Source: Siphonodentalium dalli (Eukaryota > Mollusca > Scaphopoda > Gadilida > Siphonodentaliidae). From it: a stretch of 64,000 nt of DNA. Location: contig CP136066.1 in assembly GCA_032622095.1 (NCBI GenBank), forward strand, positions 156,821,152 to 156,885,151. Direction: 5' to 3'. This document shows, piece by piece, positions 57,755 through 64,000 of this stretch. Under the pieces are notes generated by a model, which made no database searches, had not been told where the DNA came from, and saw only the letters and a program-made list of their open reading frames with translations. The position numbers and the translations under genes are program-made. The stretch's first letter is position 1; each line of letters opens with the position of its first letter.

Positions 57755-57910
57755 ATATAAGGATTAACTGTCATGTGGACTGTTTTTATGCATGGAGATG
57801 TAACTGCGAGGTGAGTGGTCATAACTTGTGTGTAAACCCCGAAGTTATGACCACTCACCTCGCGGTTACATCTCCATAAAAACAGTCCACATGACAGTTA
57901 ATCCTTATAT
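57755..57910. repeat. 156-bp near-perfect palindrome
   Basis: ATAAGGATTAACTGTCATGT pairs with ACATGACAGTTAATCCTTAT, and GAGATGTAACTGCGAGGTGA with TCACCTCGCGGTTACATCTC. The loop is about 20 bp of TGTGTGTAAACCCC. A 5-bp TGCAT insertion in the left arm is the main mismatch. Confidence 0.9.
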
Positions 57911-58340
57911 ATATATATGGGGAAATTCAATTTACATATCCATGCTTTATATAGAGCATTATGTTATTGGCCATGATGAAGTATGCCTATCTATATAGTC
58001 CGAAATGATTCTGCCACAAACTGAATCCACGCAGGACCAATTATCTTAAGATTAAACATGTAACTGCATATACATACACGTTGACCCTATATATACACAA
58101 TTAATGTACATTGTACGGAGATACCAGATACTGATGGTTATTGACGAATTGTTCAAAATACACAAATTGAACGTGATATATACATGTATATATATATTCT
58201 TGTGTTTAATCCCCAATTTTGGCCAATTTATTCAACTGTTGGGTTTCAAGGGTGAAATTATTCTTGATATATAGTTTCATTTCCGACTAATATTTAGTGC
58301 AACGTGTGTTGTTTTTCGACCAAAAATTGTATATTTCCAT

Positions 58341-60162
58341 CACATGGGGCTTGTAACGCGCCCCGCTGCCCGCCCCTTGTGCACTGCCCCTATACACCGA
58401 CACTATATACGCGCCTGCTTCCTTATTATAGTAATTTTAACGTGAAGCAGACGCGTACATATAGTGTCGGCGTATACCCAGATAGCATGACATGGTTGGG
58501 CCAACGTTGGCACAACCAACATCTGAATGGTTGGGCCAACGTAGGGCAACCAACGTTGGGCCAACGTAATTTTGCTCATTGGGTCAACGTTGGGCCAACG
58601 TGTTGGGCCTACGTTGGGCCGACGTTGGACGATATATAGAGAGCGTTGACCCAACGTTGGGCCAACGTTGATATCCAGAATACATGGTTGGCATAACGTT
58701 GGCCCAACGTTGGAAACTAAACCATTTGGTTGGCATAACGTTGACCCAACGGAGGGACAACGTTGGGAACTCAAACTAAATTGGTTGGCATAACGTTGGG
58801 GATTATTGTTTTTTGGCATCCAATAATCCGTTCATAATTTAGTTACCACCGTCAGCCACCATGTCACTATCAGATGCAAGTTTGTGAGAAACTACTATGC
58901 ATGTTAATAAGTATTACCCGCTATAACTTATATGTACGCCGGGCAAACATTCAGAACTTTGTGATTCCGAGAAAAATATTGGAAAAATAATTAATTAATT
59001 TTACACAAAAGAGTAGTTTCTCACAAACGTAAACCTACCTCGGATAGCGACCCGATGACCGATGGTGGCATCTAAAGAGCGAACAAATCCTTGAATTCCA
59101 AATTGAAGAAACTGAATCCTTTATTTGCTAAAATCAATACCAGCAGCAACACTGAACGAGAACCAGAACAAAGCGCGCAATATGAAAAGCAGACACCTGA
59201 TCCGTTGTGCACGCGCGTATAGTTTGACGTCAGAGCTTTCTACGTCATCTACGTTGGCATTACGTTGGGCCAACGATATACCAACCGACAACATCCAGCG
59301 TGTTTTATGACATATCGTAGCATATATATTGTGTCAGCAATGTTTTATTGTACGTTTAATTGTTTACGGAACATACAGCATATCGTTGAGATTTATATCA
59401 CATGTATGTACGCTACATATGCAATTGGACTATTATGAAGCTGTAGTTGGCCGTTGGCATGTTCGCGTTGGCCCAACGTTGGACCAACGTTATAATTCCA
59501 ACGGTTGGGAGAAATAGGCCAACGTTGGGTCAACGAAGGGCCAACAACGTCAACACAACCGATGCATGTGCTGCAGTAAATTCCGTTGTCACGTTCGCGT
59601 TGGCCCAACGTTGGACCAACGTTATAATTCCAACGGTTGGGATGAATTGGCCTACGTTGGATCAACGAAGGACCAACGTCAACCCGACCGATGTGCTGCG
59701 GTAAATTTCGTTGGCACGTTCGCGTTGGCCCAACGTTGGATCAGCGTTGTAATTCCAACGGCTGGGAGGAATAGGCCTACGTTGGGCCAACAACGTCAAC
59801 CAAACCAATAAATTACGTTGGTATATTCGCGTTGGCCCAACGTTGGCCCAACTTTATAATTTCAACGGTTGGGAGGAATACGTTGGGCCAACGAAGGGCC
59901 AACAGCGTCAACCCAACCGATGTGCTGCAGTAAATTCCGTTGGCACGTCCGCGTTGACCCAACGTTGGACCAACGTTATAATTCCAACGGTTGGGAGGAA
60001 TACGTTGGGCCAACGAAGGGCCAACACCATTAACCCAACCAAACCTATTGCCAACGTTGCCGACATTATGCCAACGTTGGCCCAACGTAGTCATGCTATC
60101 TGGGATATAGGGGCAGTGCACAGGAGGGCGGGCAGCGGAGCGCGCGTTACAGGCCCCTGTGA
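58341..60162. mobile_element. 1.8-kb foldback with CCAACGTTGG tandem repeats
   Basis: The left terminus (GGGGCTTGTAACGCGC, CTGCCCGCC, GTGCACTGCCCCTATA) is inverse to the right terminus (TATAGGGGCAGTGCAC, GGCGGGCAG, GCGCGTTACAGGCCCC). Each arm carries dozens of palindromic CCAACGTTGG motifs in TTGGGCCAACGTTGGG context; the right side also repeats TTATAATTCCAACGGTTGGG. The middle, about 58800-59230, is single-copy in appearance. A secondary hairpin lies at 58391-58476 (CCGACACTATATACGCG). Frames of up to 145 codons are made of WANVGPTLGQR-like repeats and are not genes. Confidence 0.85.
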
Positions 60163-60279
60163 TTTTCATAGATAAGATCCAATTTGGGGACACTCGAGGT
60201 AGGTCTATATATAGATACCACTTTGAAAATTCCAACTCAAGTGGGGTCAAAATGCACTAAAATTGGGTTTAATTTATAG

Positions 60280-60480
60280 TTTAGTCAGACTCTATAACCC
60301 AACTTTTAGTCAACCGAATCCGACTAAACGTTGGGTTAGAGCTGTTAACTGACCTAGTTGGGTTAGAAACAATTAACCAAACATTGGGTTCGGTATCCCA
60401 ACTTTGTAACCAAACGTGGGGTTAACGTTGTAACCAAACGCTGGGTTAAATTAACCAAACATTGGGTGTGAAGTAAGTAA
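60280..60480. repeat. AACCCAAC/GTTGGGTTA repeat cluster
   Basis: GTTGGGTTA and its inverse occur many times in alternating orientation (AACTGACCTAGTTGGGTTAG, AACCAAACATTGGGTT). It resembles the CCAACGTTGG foldback in style but with a different core. Confidence 0.7.
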
Positions 60481-60484
60481 ACAT

Positions 60485-61140
60485 GGGATTAGAGAAAACC
60501 TATATATCAATATATAATATTATATATTATCTCAATGGATGGGTTTTGACCATTTAAACCTCGTGAGATTCTGGTCATTAATTAAGTCTCCCAAAAATAA
60601 GTCCAATCAATGGATTCATTTCGAACCATAACGTCTGAATAGAGGAGAGCTATTGAATTAAACCAGACTTCGAACCTGGTATGTATAATAGGACAGTCCG
60701 AAACGAGGTGCACCATATAATGACTTCCTTTTCATGAATAGTTTAACAACTTAGAAAATAAATACTTGTCCCAAAGACACAACCAATACTAGTAATATAC
60801 TACAACTATATAATTCCGACATAACAGATGCATTCACATCGTGTATTTATTTCAGTTTGATACCAACAAAGAGAAGAAAATATGACAAAGAGATCACGTG
60901 CAGCAAATCTTTACCAAGGGGCGCAACTGAAAACCAATGATTATTAACTAAACTAATCTAACCCAATAATCTAACTCTATAATTGAACCGAACTTCTAGT
61001 CGGATTCCTAATGTCATTTTGCGTTTTTGGTTTGTTAAAAGCAATCTGAAAACGGATTATGTATGCCTAGTAGGGGTATTTTCAGGATTGACTTGTTTCC
61101 ATTCTTGAATTTTGGCGGGTCGGCCTAAATCGGGGTTAAC
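60485..61140. other. No recognisable feature
   Basis: AT-rich sequence without a supported frame or repeat boundary. Confidence 0.35.
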
Positions 61141-61149
61141 ATAATTTAG

Positions 61150-61540
61150 AGAGCGTTTCGTATTTTCAGAAAATAATAAATGGCGCCATTTAGCGTAAGA
61201 TGGTCCGAACGATTTGAAATTTATCACAAATACCAAGTATGACCCTTGGATTTATTTGTGAAAATTTAGATGTGATCAGATGACTATTAGAGGCTACAGT
61301 TGTGATCAAAATTTAACACTGAACCCTATGGAGAGCTTGGGAATTTGGAAAAATGGCTGCGTTTAGCGTACAAAGGTCTGCGCGAATTGAAATTTCTTAA
61401 AACATTAAGTATGACACTTCTACCTATTAAAAAAAATAATTGGAAGTTAATATATGATGGTTGCAGCGTACAGTTGCGTTCAAAACTTAACACGGAACCA
61501 TATGGAGATTTTCCTATTTTGTTGAGGCTGATACTGCGAT
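61150..61540 (+). repeat. Two diverged tandem copies of about 190 bp
   Basis: AATGGCGCCATTTAGCGTA...GATGGTCCGAACGATTTGAAAT near 61180 is repeated as AATGGCTGCGTTTAGCGTAC...AGGTCTGCGCGAATTGAAAT near 61350. Both continue with AAGTATGAC and ATGGAGA. Confidence 0.7.
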
Positions 61541-61878
61541 TTGTGCAATGACGAGCATATGTAATTGTGTTAATTCAAGAATAGTCTAGCTTGATCAATT
61601 ACAACTTTAAGTAGCCACAATATACGAAATAGTTGCGCCGCAAAATACAGTACTTTGCAAAATTATATGTCGAATGACTTGGTACGTTCACCGATTCCAC
61701 TAATATGTATAGACTAACACAAAGATGCTCACCACGACTGAACGTATACATGATTGGTTCATTGTTTTTGCTCATACCAAAAGACAAACACTTGACTCAA
61801 CATTTCAGTACCATAGTAAATTATATTGGATCATGTATGGAAACAAACATTGGTACATGCAATAACACACAAGCAGAG

Positions 61879-62320
61879 TTATTCGTCGTCTTCTTCACCA
61901 GAGTCCATTCCATGGATATCCGGAGATTCTGTGTTTTCACATGCATTTTCAGCAGACAAGTGGCACATTTCTGTGCAGCGGAATCCCTGCTTATAGCACG
62001 TACACGATTTTGTCCCACACGTTCCATGACAATTGCATTTAACAAGTTCAAGGACTGCAACTGGGGCTGGGCCGATCGTCAATGGTATCGGGATCCAACA
62101 ATCACCATCCCAACTCCAACCAAAATGTCCAGATATAACGTCTAAATGGGGAATAGTGGGAACATTTGCATGGCACCAAGCATATGTTTGAACAAAAGCT
62201 CTCAGTAAATGGAGCTTGAACGCATTAGGAGTTGGCGGAAGCCGGTCACCATCAACCATTTTCTTCAAGAATAAAAGCCACCTGGCTGCATGCGGGCAAG
62301 GTTTCCGTGTGTTTATCGTA
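61879..62320 (-). CDS. C-terminal fragment: Cys-rich zinc-binding-like tail
   Basis: About 145 codons after the second frameshift. The stretch ARWLLFLKKM, then DRLPPTPNAFKLHLLRA, resembles the segment that follows the nuclease core in relatives. A tryptophan-containing loop (FGWSWDGDCWIPI) precedes PAPVAVLELVKCNC. Nine cysteines in CNCHGTCGTKSCTCYKQGFR and the following EMCHLSAENAC suggest a metal-binding fold resembling CXC motifs. The end is acidic (SGEEDDE). Alone it would not start at a natural ATG; the Met in LKKMVDG lies inside the conserved segment. Confidence 0.65.
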
Positions 62321-63916
62321 TCCGATTGCTATAAACCTTTCTATAGGCGAGATGAGTTCATCGTGCAAATCTTCATTCAGTCCAAATTCTGCGAATGACT
62401 TCAACATGGTATTGCCATTGTCTGATGGCTCCAAATCAAGGTATAAATTTAAACACGATTTCTTTCCTTCATCCGATAGCCTTCCGGTCGTATCGCACCC
62501 TGTAATCGCGTGCCATGCTAAAATACCTTGGGCCTTCGCCTTGCCAAGAAAGCTGTAAAGTTCACAAATGTCAAACACATTTTCCTGCCAGAACAGGAAT
62601 GTATTAGTAAGAAGTTTTGGGGAAAAGTATAGCAGCAACAATAATATATCTGTGTCTGGGCTCCATATATGTAGAATGTCTAACTTTGATGCAGACGTTG
62701 CGAAATCAATAGCATGTGCAATTATTATTGTGTCCACTTCATCGTGATTCATATCGAAGTGAGACACTTTATTCACTATGCCGCTAACGTTTGAATGTGT
62801 CACACTGAGATCATTCCCACCATAAATTGTTACATATACACACAATTTGTCTTTGAATGTTTCAAGAAATGTTTTACCAACGTAAATTGACAACTCTTGT
62901 TTTGTTTTCTCGTGTCCAAGAAAGTGCGAGAGTGGTTTATTTTGAAGACTTGTATGTTCATTTATTTTGTAATAAATGGCATCCCGATGCTTATTTCTGT
63001 TATCACGCGTTGCTGTTTTCCGTGAATGGTCAAGGTAAGGATCGAACACTAACCTAACTTGATCATAGTGCTCTATTTTGTATTCTATTATGGAATTAAA
63101 AACATCAGCGGGTTCATCAATGGAGTTCAAAATTTTGCTGTTAGGAACTAAATGCAAAACTGCCATTCCATCTGTAATTACACATTTATTTTGCGCCGAT
63201 GAACATGAATCAATGCCAAGTGAATGTTGAACATTAGTATCGAAATCGGACTGGAAGCCATGTTGATCAGAGAACAGCAAGGGAAGTTCCTCGATACCAT
63301 TATTACTAATATCTTCTTCCTGTAAAGAATCGATGGACATAGAATCACTCTCCGAACTCCATTCCGTGTCAGTTTCAGCTTCGTTTTCATCAAGTGTACA
63401 TAGAGACATCCGGAATGCATTTTGTGTTACCGAGTGAAAATGCCTCACTATTTCACTTTTATCGGTACACATACGAAGGCTGCCTTCTGCAAACAAACTT
63501 CTCGGAAACGACGAAAATTCATAGCTACCTATTGCTTCCTGTTCATCAATAGTGTGAGATGACCTAGATATTATTATAAATCTAGCCAAGAGATCTCTCT
63601 CTTTTTTTTTCAGGTGATTGATATTTCCGAATTCGGATGGAGACTTAGCTTTTGGGTTCGGCTTGGAGAACGAGCGCAAATTGTTTCTGCTTAATTTGTT
63701 TTGATGGTAAAAGTTGGTGGTGCTTTTGTTTTGATGGTAAAAGTTGGTGGTGCTTTTGTGTGACACCACATGAAATTTGTCCTGCCATTCCCTAACCACC
63801 CTAGATATGACTCGTGCTGTGATGCAATACCGATTTCTCGCGTTTAAGTTGTTCGCAATACCAGTTATGCCACCATTGATTTTCATTGTTTTCTTGTTCT
63901 CCGGCGTGATCAACAC
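62252..63916 (-). CDS. Central fragment: PIN/FEN-like nuclease core
   Basis: 554 codons without a stop (the reported start is GTG, so not a natural initiation). An N-terminal part with GGITGIANNLNARNRY is followed by an acidic low-complexity stretch (about residues 180-230). The nuclease-like core follows: VFDPYLDHSRKTATR, EVDTIIIAHAIDF, WSPDTDILLLLL and AITGCDTTGRL. The order of acidic motifs (xxVFD, E-x-D, SPDTD, GCD) resembles FEN1/XPG-type metal-binding sites, so a structure-specific nuclease fold is inferred, not shown. The last 20 or so residues, after HTETLPA, are out of frame. A 30-bp exact tandem duplication gives a repeated STTNFYHQNK near the N-terminus. Confidence 0.7.
   Translation of the reverse strand: MLITPENKKTMKINGGITGIANNLNARNRYCITARVISRVVREWQDKFHVVSHKSTTNFYHQNKSTTNFYHQNKLSRNNLRSFSKPNPKAKSPSEFGNINHLKKKERDLLARFIIISRSSHTIDEQEAIGSYEFSSFPRSLFAEGSLRMCTDKSEIVRHFHSVTQNAFRMSLCTLDENEAETDTEWSSESDSMSIDSLQEEDISNNGIEELPLLFSDQHGFQSDFDTNVQHSLGIDSCSSAQNKCVITDGMAVLHLVPNSKILNSIDEPADVFNSIIEYKIEHYDQVRLVFDPYLDHSRKTATRDNRNKHRDAIYYKINEHTSLQNKPLSHFLGHEKTKQELSIYVGKTFLETFKDKLCVYVTIYGGNDLSVTHSNVSGIVNKVSHFDMNHDEVDTIIIAHAIDFATSASKLDILHIWSPDTDILLLLLYFSPKLLTNTFLFWQENVFDICELYSFLGKAKAQGILAWHAITGCDTTGRLSDEGKKSCLNLYLDLEPSDNGNTMLKSFAEFGLNEDLHDELISPIERFIAIGYDKHTETLPACSQVAFILEENG
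63693..63760 (-). repeat. Exact 30-bp tandem duplication inside the nuclease-like gene
   Basis: TTTTGATGGTAAAAGTTGGT followed by GGTGCTTTTG occurs twice in direct succession, keeping the frame and duplicating ten residues. Confidence 0.9.
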
Positions 63917-64000
63917 CGATTGAAACGTACGGAAGAGAAGATTTAGTTACACAAAAGTCGCCATCTGAAAGAGCCTTCCATGTTTCCTTTTCTTGGAGTC

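Larger units (their letters stand above)
61879..64000 (-). pseudogene. FEN/PIN-like nuclease with Cys-rich tail, two frameshifts, 5' end outside window
   Basis: Three overlapping frames form one gene read right to left. The first, from the window edge to about 63895, includes DGDFCVTKSSLPYVSIGVDHA. The second carries the core from about 63905 to 62300. The third runs from about 62320 to the stop at 61879 and contains LPPTP, an RA-x-QTYAW segment and a CNCHGTCGTKSCTCYKQGF cluster. Each passage needs a +1 shift, near 63880-63905 and 62282-62320. From memory, this order belongs to a multi-copy family of uncharacterised proteins in cnidarian, mollusc and fish genomes, suspected to travel with mobile elements. 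Two single-base errors could also come from the assembly. No intron boundary fits either break. Confidence 0.7.

Noticed and set aside
58304-60250. Frames of 80-145 codons rich in VGPTLGQRW repeats
   Set aside because: Translations of the CCAACGTTGG foldback; the same peptide appears on both strands because the motif is palindromic.

Overview
This is AT-rich eukaryotic (metazoan) DNA. Coding sequence is sparse and interrupted by spliceosomal introns, and most of the window is transposon- and satellite-derived. The repeat types (satellites of about 160 bp carrying a GAAATTTGGTAT-like core, GGAC-rich repeats, TTGGGCCAACGTTGG foldbacks, many small hairpin MITEs) suggest a marine invertebrate, probably a lophotrochozoan such as a mollusc. 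That placement is inference from memory of such genomes, not a proven assignment.

Three protein-coding loci can be supported. (1) At 32519-36043 (+) a single coding exon encodes a 1174-residue type I membrane receptor: signal peptide, leucine-rich repeats with cysteine caps, four fibronectin-III-like domains, one membrane helix, and a tail rich in tyrosine motifs. (2) At 42759-52265 (-) four exons assemble, with matching phases and canonical splice sites, into a homeodomain protein of about 447 residues. Only its last exon forms a long open reading frame; the rest of the homeodomain is in a 161-nt exon at 45097-45257. (3) At 61879-64000 (-) lies a degraded or mis-assembled gene with a FEN/PIN-like nuclease core and a cysteine-rich tail. 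It is broken by two frameshifts and runs off the right edge.

Layout: 1-9400 holds scattered MITEs, a trimeric repeat, microsatellites and foldbacks. 9430-13620 is a giant imperfect palindrome centred near 11580, with arms of about 2.15 kb. The end of its right arm is split by a 3.47-kb TIR-bounded insertion full of 160-bp satellite units (13620-17085). The sequence from 13450 to 20793 (without that insertion) is duplicated in tandem at 20791-24669 with very high identity; each copy has its own 161-bp satellite array. 24670-32500 is mostly unannotatable, with a few foldbacks and minisatellites. The receptor gene lies between two direct copies of one TTAA-flanked MITE (30808-31297 and 37592-38079). 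The homeobox introns contain hairpins, TTAA-flanked MITEs and a 1.56-kb piggyBac-like element. 53767-61545 holds a further MITE, a satellite array carrying CAAGGTCAAAT motifs and a 1.8-kb CCAACGTTGG foldback.

No tRNA, rRNA or CRISPR array was recognised. The three genes show no evident functional link. All identifications rest on reading motifs by eye; no search was run.
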